From Bacillota bacterium (GTDB lineage Bacteria; Bacillota; Clostridia; Tissierellales; Peptoniphilaceae): a stretch of DNA of 64,000 nt. The notes under the pieces are model-generated. The model worked only from the letters and a program-made list of their open reading frames with translations, searched no databases and was not told the origin of the DNA. A program made the translations under genes and the position numbers. Of the stretch, positions 1-8,741 are shown one piece after another. Every line of letters starts with the position of its first letter. Positions within the stretch are counted from its first letter, which is position 1. The stretch is taken from the NCBI GenBank assembly GCA_023442775.1, contig JAEZXH010000001.1, forward strand, positions 1 to 64,000. The letters run 5' to 3'.

Positions 1-236
1 CTTCAGTAGCTGCAGCTTCTGTAATATATGAAATTGAAAACTGGTCATTACTTAAGCAAACGGTTGTACATTTCGTAATTATGCTGGTGACTGTCTTCCC
101 GTGTTTACTTGTTAGTGGTTGGTTTAATCTAAATAATATTTTGGATTATATAAAAGCATTTGGAATATTTTTATTTGCGGGAGTAGTGCTGTGGAGTATT
201 GCTTATTTTATTTTCGGAAAAATTTTCGCTAAATAA
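1..236 (+). CDS. DUF3021 family membrane protein, 3' end only
   Basis: The reading frame is open from the window edge (first full codon at base 3) to a TAA at 234-236 and gives 77 residues. The fragment contains SVIYEIENWSLLKQTVVHF followed by two hydrophobic stretches, which matches the C-terminal half of DUF3021 proteins. These are small four-helix membrane proteins usually encoded beside a LytTR-type regulator. The 5' part and any partner lie outside the window. The DNA is clearly richer in A and T than the genes after 1.2 kb, which suggests a different origin. The molecular function of the family is not known. Confidence 0.75.
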   Translation, partial: SVAAASVIYEIENWSLLKQTVVHFVIMLVTVFPCLLVSGWFNLNNILDYIKAFGIFLFAGVVLWSIAYFIFGKIFAK

Positions 237-307
237 GAATTTGGGAGGATAAGACCCCGTTTGTGAAATCCTCAAATACCAATTCTAAAATCTCTCTACG
301 TCAACTC

Positions 308-336
308 AACCTGGCTGCCCCCTCAGCCAGGTTTTT
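308..336 (+). terminator. Rho-independent terminator after the DUF3021 gene
   Basis: CCTGGCTG (310-317) and CAGCCAGG (324-331) form a perfect 8-bp stem with a six-base loop, followed by TTTTT. It lies about 70 bp after the DUF3021 stop. Its T-run overlaps the last codon and stop of the recombinase relic on the other strand. Confidence 0.75.
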
Positions 337-508
337 ATTCCCCTATCTCCACCCCTGACTTGAAACAAACCTTAATCCTCCCCTCCTTAATATTGATGCG
401 CTCGATGAGGCGTCCGATAAGTGTTTCATCAAAGTCGTTTATTTCGAGTTGTTGTTTTTGTAAGAACTTTATCGTGGCTATAATCTGACTTTGCTTATCT
501 AGGACTTA
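335..508 (-). pseudogene. 3' relic of a large serine recombinase
   Basis: Read on the minus strand, about 56 codons end in a TAA at 335-337. They encode a piece including FDETLIGRLIERINIKEG and the ending FKSGVEIGE. This matches the extreme C-terminus of large serine site-specific recombinases of mobile elements (the RLIE...FKSGVE pattern). An in-frame stop lies at 506-508 and the sequence before it no longer resembles a recombinase, so the catalytic domain with its serine is gone. No start codon or ribosome binding site is visible. I read it as the scar of an integrated element that lost its body, which fits the AT-rich DNA here. Confidence 0.6.
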
Positions 509-587
509 TTGAATCGGTATTCCGCGTAGGTTTGAAGAATGTAAGGTCTATGGATGAAGAGGGACCGAGCTTATCGCCCTAGATGGC

Positions 588-1070
588 ATGTTTCGCCTGA
601 ATCTGTATCGTAAGGAACTCCATAGTACGGCACAAGATACCGCCCAAGACTGCGAACAAGATACCGTACAAGATATTCCCAAAGAGATCAAAGAGCTCAA
701 ACCCCAAAAGCCCTACGTCTTCAACTACAACACCGCGGTCAAGGAAGCGCGAGAAGAAATTGCGAGAGGGTATTGTCCTCCTCTCATGGAAGAGGGGAAT
801 AACGACATCGACGCAGAGGTGGTCTTCATCGGCTCCCCCAATTGGCTCGCAACCTTTGCTCCGCCGGTCCTCACGTTTTTGAGATCCGCCGATCTACAGG
901 GCAAGACCATCATTCCCTTCTGCACCCACGGCGGCGGAGGATTTGGAAGGATGATGGAGGACTACAGAAAAGAGTGTCAAGGATCTACGGTGAAGGAGGG
1001 CATTGCCCTGTAACGAGGGTACAACGTGGAGGACCTCGAGACCTGGCTTCATAAGCATCTCGAGGTCTAG
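588..1070 (+). pseudogene. Broken chimeric flavodoxin gene
   Basis: An ATG at 588 opens 141 codons to a TAA at 1011-1013. Residues from about 45 on resemble the second half of long-chain-type flavodoxins: EVVFIGSPNWLATFAPPVLT and GKTIIPFCTHGGGGFGRMM. The FMN-phosphate loop and first half are missing. In their place is a Q/D-rich stretch with repeated AQD/VQD units, like the tail of RecG-like ATP-binding proteins. After the TAA the same frame continues for 18 codons (RGYNVEDLETWLHKHLEV) to a TAG at 1068-1070, which is the expected flavodoxin C-terminus. The gene therefore has a replaced N-terminus and a nonsense codon near its end. It is very unlikely to make a working flavodoxin. Confidence 0.7.
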
Positions 1071-1110
1071 GCCATCCCTTCCCAAGAGAAGAACCCCATA
1101 GACCACCAGT

Positions 1111-1131
1111 CGAGGGAAACCTCGGCTTTTT
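1111..1131 (+). terminator. Terminator upstream of the restriction operon
   Basis: CGAGG-GAAA-CCTCG (1111-1124) has a GNRA-type loop and is followed by a run of T from 1127. It separates the broken flavodoxin from hsdM. Confidence 0.6.
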
Positions 1132-1206
1132 TCCTGTCCAAAATGCCTAATGTCAGGTAAAATAGAAGAAAGACCACCGGAGAACCGAACACAAGAGGGA
1201 AGAGCC

Positions 1207-2733
1207 ATGATCACCGGCGAAATCAAGAATAAAGTCGACAAAATCTGGACGAGCATCTGGGAAGGGGGAATGACGAATCCCCTCACCGTCATCGAGCAAT
1301 TGTCCTACCTCATGTTCATCCGCACCCTCGACGAAAAGGAGCTGGAGACCGAAGAGTTTGAGGCCATGGAGGAGATTCGCCTCCCAAAGATTTTCCCCGC
1401 ATCGGACGCCGGGCAATCCATGCGCTGGAGCAAGTTCAAACACAAGGACCCTCGGGAGATCTTCGCCATCATCTCCCAGCGGGTCTTTCCCGCCATCAAG
1501 AACATGCGCCATGGACGCCTCCCCGACTTCGACGAAAACGGAGAGATGATTCCCGTCGCCGGCGGTGGTGGCGACGTGGAGGAGACCGCCTTCTCCCACT
1601 ACATGGAGGACGCCATGTTTCTCCTGCCCACCCCCCAAGTCCTCCAAAAGGTCATCACCGGCCTCGACGACCTCTATGAACACGACATCAAGGACCTGGA
1701 CATGCAAGGGGACCTCTACGAGTACATGCTGGGAAAACTCACCACCGCCGGGAAAAATGGCCAGTTCCGCACCCCGAAACACATCATCTCCATGATGGTG
1801 AACCTCCTCGGCCCCACCCCGAAGGACAGAATCTGCGACCCCGCCTGTGGCACCGCAGGATTTCTCGTCGGCGCCGCGGAATACTTAAGAGAGCACCACG
1901 AGTTCACGATGACCGCCGAGGACTGGGACTACTTCGCCGGCCCCATGTTCACGGGATTTGATACGGATAGGACCATGCTTCGCCTCTCGACGATGAACCT
2001 CATGCTTCACTCCATCACCCATCCTCGCATCGCCTACCAGGACTCGGTGTCCAAGGAAAATGCCGAGGAAGGGGCCTACACCATGATCCTCGCCAACCCG
2101 CCCTTTAAGGGCACCGTCGATGCCGAGTCTATTCACGAGAATTTGAAGGCCCTCGTCAACACGAAGAAGACAGAGCTCCTCTTCCTCGCCCTCTTCCTGC
2201 GGATGCTGGAAAAAGGGGGGCAGTGCGCCTGCATCGTCCCCGATGGCGTCCTCTTCGGCTCCTCCAAGGCCCACAAGGACCTGCGGAAGGAACTCGTGGA
2301 ACAGCACCACCTCCGCGCCGTCATCTCCATGCCCTCGGGAATCTTTAAGCCCTACGCCGGAGTCTCCACTGCCGTGCTCATCTTTACGAAGACGGGAGCC
2401 GGAGGCACGGACAAGGTCTGGTTCTACGACATGGAGGCCGACGGCTACACCCTCAATGATAAGCGAGAACCCATCCCTGAGAATGACATCCCCGACATCT
2501 GTCACCGCTTCGCCCACCTCGAGGAGGAAGAGTCCCGCAAGCGCACGGAGAAGAGCTTCTTCGTCCCCAAGGAGGAGATCGCCGAAAACGCCTACGACCT
2601 CTCCATCAACAAGTACAAAGAGGTGGAGTACGTCCCGGTGGAGTATCCGCCTACGGAAGAACTCTTCGCCACCCTCCATCAACTGGAGGCAGACATCGCC
2701 CAGGGGATGAGAGAATTGGAGGGGTTGTTGTGA
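1207..2733 (+). CDS. hsdM: Type I restriction-modification DNA methyltransferase subunit
   Basis: HsdM transfers a methyl group from S-adenosylmethionine to adenine N6 in the target chosen by HsdS, and is part of the M2S and R2M2S complexes. The 508-residue protein has an N-terminal helical HsdM domain and an N6-methylase domain. The SAM motif DPACGTAGFLVGA is near residue 205 and the catalytic motif IV NPPF near residue 297, so it looks active. I chose ATG 1207 because it follows GAGGGAAGAG; an in-frame ATG at 1150 would add 19 atypical residues and lies before a possible TAAAAT -10 at 1158-1163. Its stop overlaps the hsdS start by 4 bp, which implies translational coupling. Confidence 0.95.
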   Translation: MITGEIKNKVDKIWTSIWEGGMTNPLTVIEQLSYLMFIRTLDEKELETEEFEAMEEIRLPKIFPASDAGQSMRWSKFKHKDPREIFAIISQRVFPAIKNMRHGRLPDFDENGEMIPVAGGGGDVEETAFSHYMEDAMFLLPTPQVLQKVITGLDDLYEHDIKDLDMQGDLYEYMLGKLTTAGKNGQFRTPKHIISMMVNLLGPTPKDRICDPACGTAGFLVGAAEYLREHHEFTMTAEDWDYFAGPMFTGFDTDRTMLRLSTMNLMLHSITHPRIAYQDSVSKENAEEGAYTMILANPPFKGTVDAESIHENLKALVNTKKTELLFLALFLRMLEKGGQCACIVPDGVLFGSSKAHKDLRKELVEQHHLRAVISMPSGIFKPYAGVSTAVLIFTKTGAGGTDKVWFYDMEADGYTLNDKREPIPENDIPDICHRFAHLEEEESRKRTEKSFFVPKEEIAENAYDLSINKYKEVEYVPVEYPPTEELFATLHQLEADIAQGMRELEGLL

Positions 2734-3872
2734 CGAGACGTAATATCCTCGAGTGCATGACCCTTGTAGGGAAGAAGCCATCCATTTTCGAAGGAGAAAA
2801 ACTCTATGTCAGCACGGGCGCCGTCGATTGTGACCATATCGATGAAGACCAGACGGTATGGGTCACCTATGAAAAACGCCCCTCACGAGCGAACCTCACA
2901 GCGTCACCTGGAGACATGCTCTTTGCGAAGATGTGCGCCACAAAAAAGACTCTCAGACTCGATGAGTGGACCGCACAACATCTCTACTCTACGGGATTTT
3001 TTGCGGTAAGAGCCAATGACTCAGTGATAAAGCCAGATTTGCTCCATCATCTGCTAGCGAGTGACTATTTTCTCAGGCAGAAGGACAAACATAGTTCTGG
3101 AGCAACGCAAAAAGCGATTACAAACAAGGGGCTTGAAAAAATTACTGTGAAAGTCCCGCCCCTCGAAGAGCAACAGAAGATTGCGGACATTCTCGACAAG
3201 GTGAGCGACCTCATCGCCAAGCGGCGGGCTCAGCGCGAGCACCTGGACACCTTGGTGAAGGCCCGGTTTGTGGAGATGTTTGGGGATCCGGTGAAGAATG
3301 AGAAAGGATGGGACACACATCCACTTGAGCAACGGTGCAATATTATCACAGGGAATACTCCTTCTCGAGCAGAATCGGAGAATTACGGAGACTTTATAGA
3401 ATGGGTTAAATCTGACAACCTAAACACTCCTTATCTTTATGTCACACGAGCCCAAGAGTATCTATCCGAAAAAGGTTTTAAGAAATGCAGGTTTGTAGAA
3501 AAGAATAGCTTGTTACTTACATGCATCGCAGGAAGTGTTCAATGTATTGGTAATGCAGCTGTTACGGATCGTCGAGTAGCATTTAATCAACAAATCAATG
3601 CTGTTGTTCCGCACGAGGATGAAGTTTTGTATTTGTACACGATGATACTGTTATCAAAACCTGCCATACAGTATTCAATCAATAAATCACTTAAAGGAAT
3701 ATTGAGTAAAGGACAACTTAGTAAAATGGCATTTCCTTTCCCACCCCTTGCCCTTCAACAACAATTCGCCACCTTTGTCACCGAGGTGGAGAAAGTGAAG
3801 GCCAAGGTAAAGGAGAGTGAGAAGACCTTAGAGGTCTTGAGACATGCCTTGATGCAGGAGTACTTCGCCTAG
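2730..3872 (+). CDS. hsdS: Type I restriction-modification specificity subunit
   Basis: HsdS recognises the split DNA target and docks HsdM and HsdR. The 380-residue protein begins with GTG at 2730, overlapping the hsdM stop. It has the usual order: target recognition domain 1 (about 1-140), a conserved central helix (PPLEEQQKIADILDKVSDLI ending in RFVEMFGDP), target recognition domain 2 (about 195-335) and a second conserved helix near the C-terminus (PPLALQQQFATFVTEVEKV). The second recognition domain is encoded by plainly AT-richer DNA (about 3330-3740) than the helices, as expected for a swapped cassette. The target sequence cannot be read from the protein. The N-terminus is slightly short for the family. 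Confidence 0.93.
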   Translation: MTRRNILECMTLVGKKPSIFEGEKLYVSTGAVDCDHIDEDQTVWVTYEKRPSRANLTASPGDMLFAKMCATKKTLRLDEWTAQHLYSTGFFAVRANDSVIKPDLLHHLLASDYFLRQKDKHSSGATQKAITNKGLEKITVKVPPLEEQQKIADILDKVSDLIAKRRAQREHLDTLVKARFVEMFGDPVKNEKGWDTHPLEQRCNIITGNTPSRAESENYGDFIEWVKSDNLNTPYLYVTRAQEYLSEKGFKKCRFVEKNSLLLTCIAGSVQCIGNAAVTDRRVAFNQQINAVVPHEDEVLYLYTMILLSKPAIQYSINKSLKGILSKGQLSKMAFPFPPLALQQQFATFVTEVEKVKAKVKESEKTLEVLRHALMQEYFA

Positions 3873-3892
3873 ATTCCGAGAGGAGGGGTGTT

Positions 3893-6800
3893 GTGTCAAA
3901 TTTTAGCTTTCTCAAAGAGAAGGGGATCTACCGAGGCTTTGCCCCGGCGTGCATCGAAGCGGAGGAGGTCTACCCCGTCTCTCCTTCTCTATCCATCGCT
4001 GGGTGTCGCAAGGGTTTAGAGCTGGCGGTGAAATGGGTGTATGCGGTGGATGAGACCATGGACATGCCCGAAGACACGAGGCTCTATAGTCTGATGGACA
4101 ATTCCTCCTTTAAGGATGCCCTCGAGGAGGAGACTTGGGAACGGATGAATAAGCTCCGTAAGCTTGGAAATTCCTCAGTCCACTCGCGTACAAAATTAGA
4201 AGAAAAGGCCGCCGTTACCGCCCTCAAAACCCTTTTCGAATTCGTCCAGTGGATCGACTACTGCTATGGAGAGGACTACGAGGAGCGGTTCTTTGACGAG
4301 GCCTTGATTCCGGAAAAGTCCGAGGTGGACGTCGCCTCCATCGAAGCGGAGCTTCAGGGCAAGGATGAGCGCATCGAGGCCTTGGAGAAGGAGCTTCGGA
4401 AGCTCTCCGCCCTCTCGGAAGAGCTCACCGCGAAGAAGGAGAAGCACCAAGAGGAGCGGACCTTCCATCCTCAGGACTTCTCCGAGTTCGAGACCCGGAA
4501 GGTCTTCATCGACGTGGACCTCGCCTCCATGGGGTGGACCTTCTCGGGACCCTCCGCCGACGTGGTGGAGGAATTTCCCGTCGAGAACATGGCGGGAGTC
4601 CTTGGGAAGCGGGGCTTTGCGGACTACGTCCTCTTTGGCTCCGATGGGCGGCCCCTCGCCGTCGTCGAGGCGAAGCACACGACGAAGGACCCCAACGTAG
4701 GGAGAAGACAGGCGTGTCTCTACGCCGATGCCTTGGAGGAAAAGTTTGGCCGTCGCCCGATGATGTTTACCACCAACGGCTTCGAGACCTATTTCTGGGA
4801 TGACCTCACCTCTGCCCAACGGCGGGTCAGCGGCATCTTTTCCAAGGCGGACCTGGAAAAACTCATGGTGCGCCGAACCCAGAAAAAGCCCCTCTTAGAG
4901 ATTCCCATCGACGACGCCATCACCGACCGGTACTACCAAAAGGAGGGGATTCGCGCCGTCTGTGACGCCATGGAAGAGGGATTTCGCAAACACCTCCTCG
5001 TCATGGCCACGGGGACGGGAAAGACGAGAACCGCCGCGAGTCTCACCGATGTCCTGAGCCGCGGGGGCTGGATTACCAACGTCCTCTTCCTCGCCGACCG
5101 CACCGCCTTGGTGAAACAGGCGAAGGAGGACTTTAAGCGCTATCTGCCGGACATGAGTCTGTGCAACCTCTGCGAGACGAAGGACAACCGCACGGCGCGC
5201 ATCGTCTTTTCCACCTATCCCACGATGTTAAACGCCATCGACGACGCGAAGACCGCTGACGGGACCCCTCTCTTTACCCCGGCCCACTTTGACCTCATCA
5301 TCATCGACGAGAGCCACCGGAGCATCTTCAAGAAGTACCGGGCCATCTTCGAGTACTTTGACGCCCACCTCGTGGGCCTCACGGCGACGCCGAAGACCGA
5401 CGTGGACCGGAACACCTACGACTTCTTCGAGATGGATCACGGGATTCCCACCTACGCCTACGACTACGAAACCGCCGTGGGCACCGACCACGTCCTGGTC
5501 CCCTATTACAACTACGAGGTGAAGACGAAGTTTCTCGAGGAGGGAATTCGCCATGACGACCTCTGCGCCGAGGACCAGGAGCGCTACGAGGAGGACTTCA
5601 TCGAGGACGGGGGACTGCCCGAGGAGATTTCCTCGGCGGAGCTGAACCGCTTCGTCTTTAACGAGCTCACCGTGGATACGGTGCTTCAGGACCTCATGGA
5701 GCGGGGGATTAAGATTTGCGGCGGCGACCAGCTGGGAAAGACCATCATCTTCGCCCAGAACAAGCGACACGCCGAGTTCATCGTCAGTCGGTTTAACGCC
5801 CTCTATCCCCAGTTCAAGGGCCTCTTTGCCCAGCGCATCGTCTGCGAGGACGCCTACGCCCAGAGTCTCATCGACGACTTCAAACAGGAGTCGAAGAATC
5901 CCTTCATCGCCGTCTCCGTGGACATGATGGACACGGGGATTGATGTCCCCGAGTGCGTGAACCTCGTCTTCTTCAAAAAGGTCCGCTCCAAGGCGAAGTT
6001 TTGGCAGATGATTGGACGGGGGACCCGCCTCTGTCCCGACCTCGAGGTGGTGGACCAAATCGACGGGGCCTACACCGACAAGCGTCGCTTTTTGATCTTC
6101 GACTACTGCGGCAACTTCGAATACTTCCGCCAACACAAGGAGGGCTACGAGGCGAAGGAGACGAAGAGCCTCTCGGAGCTCCTCTTTGGGAAGCGGGTGC
6201 GCCTCATCCGCGCCCTGGAAAGTGGAGCCTACTCTGGGGAGGGGGCCCAGGAATTTCGCCTTGATCTCATCGACACCTGTCACAGACAAGTCCTCGCCTT
6301 AAATCGCGACCTCTTCGCCGTGAAGTCCCGCCGCCAGTGGGTGGAGCAGTATCGGGAGAAAGAGGCCTTTTCCTCGCTTTCAGAGTCCGCAGTCTCCGAC
6401 CTCCTCCAACAAGTGGCCCCCCTTGTCACTGACGAGGAGCAAGACGAGGGGGCCAAGCGCTTTGATAACCTCATGTTCTCCCTTATGCTCGGTGGCCTCG
6501 AGGGACTCGGAGGCGTGAAGGCATCGCGAAGCCAAGTGGTGAAGATTGCCACAGAGCTGCAGAAGAAGGGGAACACCCCCCAAGTGAAGGCGAAACTTCC
6601 CCTCTTAAAGGACATTTGCAGCGACGGATTTCTCCAAGAGGCGGACCTTCTCACCTTGGAGCGGGTGCGCCAAGAGCTGCGTGGCCTCATGAGCCTTCTC
6701 GAGGAAGGGGGACGGGGCAGACGCATCGTCATCACCCGGCTCACGGATACGGTGATGGACCGGCAAGAGGGGCAGCAACTCGAGGCCGCCTATGACTTCG

Positions 6801-7264
6801 AGGACTATCGCGCCAAGGTCAACCACTACGTCAACGCCCACATGGACACCCTCGCCATTTACAAACTCACCCACAACATCCCCTTGGAGAAGGGGGACAT
6901 GAAGGAACTGGAGCGGGTCTTCACCGAAGAGCTGGGCAGTCGCGAAGACTATCAGCGGGAGTTTGGGAACACTCCCTTTGGCCTCTTGATTCGGCGCATC
7001 GCGAAACTCGATAGAGACGCGGCGATGGAGGCCTTCTCCTCCTTCATCAACGACGCCTCCCTCAACAGCCGCCAGATTGCCTTCGTCCACAAGATCATCA
7101 ACCACATCGTCCTCAACGGCTACATGGAGAGCGTCGGCGACTTGGCGAAGCCCCCCTTCGATAAGCCCGATAGCTTCATCAGACTCTTCGACACCACGAA
7201 ACGGCAGGCCCTGAAGGACATCATCGTAAGCATCAGGGAAAACGCCCTGGTTGAGTTGGCGTGA
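3893..7264 (+). CDS. hsdR: Type I restriction endonuclease subunit (translocase and nuclease)
   Basis: HsdR pumps DNA with ATP and cuts unmethylated DNA at a distance. The 1123-residue protein starts at GTG 3893 behind GAGGAGGGG. Domains in order: a DUF4145-like N-terminal helical region (1-120), a short coiled coil, a PD-(D/E)xK nuclease (ADYVLF...VVEAKHT, about 235-300), a superfamily 2 motor with Walker A MATGTGKT near 370, a DESH box, and motif VI QMIGRGTRLCP near 700, then a helical C-terminal domain of the EcoEI type. Nuclease and ATPase residues all appear intact. It lies 20 bp after hsdS in the same operon and is followed by a strong terminator. Confidence 0.95.
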   Translation: MSNFSFLKEKGIYRGFAPACIEAEEVYPVSPSLSIAGCRKGLELAVKWVYAVDETMDMPEDTRLYSLMDNSSFKDALEEETWERMNKLRKLGNSSVHSRTKLEEKAAVTALKTLFEFVQWIDYCYGEDYEERFFDEALIPEKSEVDVASIEAELQGKDERIEALEKELRKLSALSEELTAKKEKHQEERTFHPQDFSEFETRKVFIDVDLASMGWTFSGPSADVVEEFPVENMAGVLGKRGFADYVLFGSDGRPLAVVEAKHTTKDPNVGRRQACLYADALEEKFGRRPMMFTTNGFETYFWDDLTSAQRRVSGIFSKADLEKLMVRRTQKKPLLEIPIDDAITDRYYQKEGIRAVCDAMEEGFRKHLLVMATGTGKTRTAASLTDVLSRGGWITNVLFLADRTALVKQAKEDFKRYLPDMSLCNLCETKDNRTARIVFSTYPTMLNAIDDAKTADGTPLFTPAHFDLIIIDESHRSIFKKYRAIFEYFDAHLVGLTATPKTDVDRNTYDFFEMDHGIPTYAYDYETAVGTDHVLVPYYNYEVKTKFLEEGIRHDDLCAEDQERYEEDFIEDGGLPEEISSAELNRFVFNELTVDTVLQDLMERGIKICGGDQLGKTIIFAQNKRHAEFIVSRFNALYPQFKGLFAQRIVCEDAYAQSLIDDFKQESKNPFIAVSVDMMDTGIDVPECVNLVFFKKVRSKAKFWQMIGRGTRLCPDLEVVDQIDGAYTDKRRFLIFDYCGNFEYFRQHKEGYEAKETKSLSELLFGKRVRLIRALESGAYSGEGAQEFRLDLIDTCHRQVLALNRDLFAVKSRRQWVEQYREKEAFSSLSESAVSDLLQQVAPLVTDEEQDEGAKRFDNLMFSLMLGGLEGLGGVKASRSQVVKIATELQKKGNTPQVKAKLPLLKDICSDGFLQEADLLTLERVRQELRGLMSLLEEGGRGRRIVITRLTDTVMDRQEGQQLEAAYDFEDYRAKVNHYVNAHMDTLAIYKLTHNIPLEKGDMKELERVFTEELGSREDYQREFGNTPFGLLIRRIAKLDRDAAMEAFSSFINDASLNSRQIAFVHKIINHIVLNGYMESVGDLAKPPFDKPDSFIRLFDTTKRQALKDIIVSIRENALVELA

Positions 7265-7293
7265 TCACTGAAAAACCTCCAAGAGACAAGAGA

Positions 7294-7317
7294 CCTCCCC
7301 GGATTGGGGAGGTTTTT
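7294..7317 (+). terminator. Terminator of the hsdMSR operon
   Basis: CCTCCCC (7294-7300) and GGGGAGG (7306-7312) form a 7-bp GC stem with a five-base loop followed by TTTTT. An AAAAACCTCC copy at 7271-7280 could pair alternatively with the 3' arm. Confidence 0.8.
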
Positions 7318-7462
7318 GATAGGAAGAGCCGAATATTTTCTTAAAACATCCCGTGACACATAAAGCGAGGAAGGGCGCGAGGTTTTTTCGAAAAAAGTTT
7401 CAAGGTGGGGAAAAATTTTTAGAACAGCAAGAAAAGCGCGAAAAACAGGGGATTATAGACCC

Positions 7463-7491
7463 TTGACAGGTCGGGTCCACGGGCATATAAT
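7463..7491 (+). promoter_or_regulatory. Consensus sigma-A promoter of the potassium uptake operon
   Basis: TTGACA (7463-7468), exactly 17 bases, then TATAAT (7486-7491): a perfect vegetative promoter. Transcription should begin near 7498. That leaves a leader of about 160 bases before the first trk gene. Confidence 0.85.
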
Positions 7492-7497
7492 GATGCG

Positions 7498-7658
7498 CAT
7501 CTTCAAAGAAAAGGGAAAAAGCCCCGGCGGAAACGAGGTGCGAAGGACAGGAATTGAAGAAAGTGTCAAAGACTTTCTCCCGTTTTGGGGGAAGGGTCTC
7601 GAAAACTCAAAAGTTTTGAAGAATCAAGAGAACATTCACGACTAGAAAGTGTCACAAC
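7498..7658 (+). other. Long untranslated leader of the potassium operon
   Basis: This completes the 394-base gap between hsdR and the trk genes. The first part (7318-7462) is AT-rich and shows nothing I can name. From 7498 the transcript would carry a purine-rich leader with GGAAAAAGCCCCGGCGG near 7518 and a pairing-prone stretch near 7580-7600. I could not match it to the c-di-AMP (ydaO) or any other riboswitch consensus. A 60-codon frame inside it overlaps the promoter and is not convincing. Confidence 0.35.
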
Positions 7659-8078
7659 ATGGAAAAGCAAGAGAATACCATCGTCTTTGGATGCGGCAGA
7701 CTCGGTTCAAGCCTTGCCAATCTCTTTTACGACGAGGGAAGGGACGTGACGGTCATCGACCGGGACAAGAGCTCCTTTCGGAAGCTCTCCCTCACCTATG
7801 GGGGAGAGATGATTGAGGCCAACGGCACGGATATGGAGGTGTTGAAGAGTCTTCCCCTCCACGAGAAGACCACCGCAATCGTGGTGACGAACCAAGACAA
7901 TGTGAACATTATGATTGCCCAACTCCTCAAGGAAGAGTTTCACGTGAAGAATGTGGTCTCGCGGCTCTACGACCCAGAAAGGAGCTGCGTCTACGAGAAG
8001 TTTGGGATTGATGTCATCTGTCCCACGGAGTTGGCGACCCAGAGGATTCGCGCGTTTTTGGAGGCGCACCATGGTTAA
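7659..8078 (+). CDS. TrkA-type potassium regulator, RCK N-domain only
   Basis: This is a cytoplasmic regulatory subunit of a Trk/Ktr potassium transporter. The 139-residue protein is a single Rossmann-fold RCK_N (TrkA_N) domain with an intact nucleotide-binding loop, VFGCGRLGSSLANLF (residues 8-22), and an acidic residue ending strand 2 (VIDRD). The usual RCK_C ligand domain is absent, so it is about two thirds the length of KtrA. It is first in an operon with a second, two-domain TrkA and the channel subunit. The ATG at 7659 has only a weak ribosome binding site. It probably forms a mixed ring with the next protein. Confidence 0.85.
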   Translation: MEKQENTIVFGCGRLGSSLANLFYDEGRDVTVIDRDKSSFRKLSLTYGGEMIEANGTDMEVLKSLPLHEKTTAIVVTNQDNVNIMIAQLLKEEFHVKNVVSRLYDPERSCVYEKFGIDVICPTELATQRIRAFLEAHHG

Positions 8079-8736
8079 GAGGATTTTAATCATCGGCGGA
8101 CGAGATCGTGCTCTGTCCCTCTCGGGATCCCTTGTGAAGAAGGGGTACAAGGTGACGGTCATCAACCAAGACGAGGAGGATTGTCAGCGCTTCGCCGACA
8201 TGGAAGGGGTCGAGGTCTATCTCGGGGACGGGACAAAGCCCTACGTCCTTCAAGACGCCCAGGCCTCGAGGATGGACATGGCCATCTCCCTCTTGCCCAA
8301 GGACGAAGGCAACCTCGTCGCCTGCGAGTTGTGCAAGAAGAAGTTCCACATCGAAAAAACCGTGTCCCTCCTCGGGGATTCGAAGAAGATTGATTTCTTC
8401 CACACCATGGGGGTGGACAAGGTCATCTGTTCCACGGAGATGGTGGTGGAATTCATTGAGCACCAGGCTCTCCTCGAGAAGATGTCCACCGCCATCCCCA
8501 TTGCCGAGGGGATTGTGGAGATGGTGGAGGTCATGATCGACGAGGGCGATGAAGCGGCGGGGAAGAAAATCTCCGAGCTCCCTCTTCCTAGTGACGTCAT
8601 CATCGGCTGCATCCTCCGTGGCTCCCTCTCCGTGGTCCCCAGTGGCGACACGGCCATCGCTCCGAAGGATCACCTGGTGCTCATCCTGAAGTCGCGCCAA
8701 AAGGTGGAAACGATGAGGGTGTTAAAGGGCGAGTGA
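8071..8736 (+). CDS. TrkA-type potassium regulator with RCK N and C domains
   Basis: The 221-residue protein has an RCK_N Rossmann domain (1-135) and an RCK_C domain (about 140-221), the complete KtrA/TrkA layout. Its glycine loop is degenerate: ILIIGGRDRALSL replaces GxGxxG, so nucleotide binding may be weak or lost, in contrast to the preceding protein. The ATG at 8071 follows GGAGGCGCACC and overlaps the previous gene by 8 bp; a longer frame from 7951 would start inside the upstream gene in another frame and is not used. The pair plausibly divides the work: one subunit senses nucleotide, the other carries the C-domain ligand site. Confidence 0.88.
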   Translation: MVKRILIIGGRDRALSLSGSLVKKGYKVTVINQDEEDCQRFADMEGVEVYLGDGTKPYVLQDAQASRMDMAISLLPKDEGNLVACELCKKKFHIEKTVSLLGDSKKIDFFHTMGVDKVICSTEMVVEFIEHQALLEKMSTAIPIAEGIVEMVEVMIDEGDEAAGKKISELPLPSDVIIGCILRGSLSVVPSGDTAIAPKDHLVLILKSRQKVETMRVLKGE

Positions 8737-8741
8737 CAGCG

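Noticed and set aside
1150..1206. Upstream ATG (1150) as the hsdM start
   Set aside because: No ribosome site, atypical added residues, and a possible -10 sequence inside it; ATG 1207 has GAGGGAAGAG.
7463..7645. 60-codon frame before the trk genes
   Set aside because: Its start lies inside the -35 element of a perfect promoter, so it would not be transcribed whole.
7498..7658. c-di-AMP (ydaO) riboswitch in the potassium operon leader
   Set aside because: Expected from context, but I could not find the conserved sequence blocks by eye.
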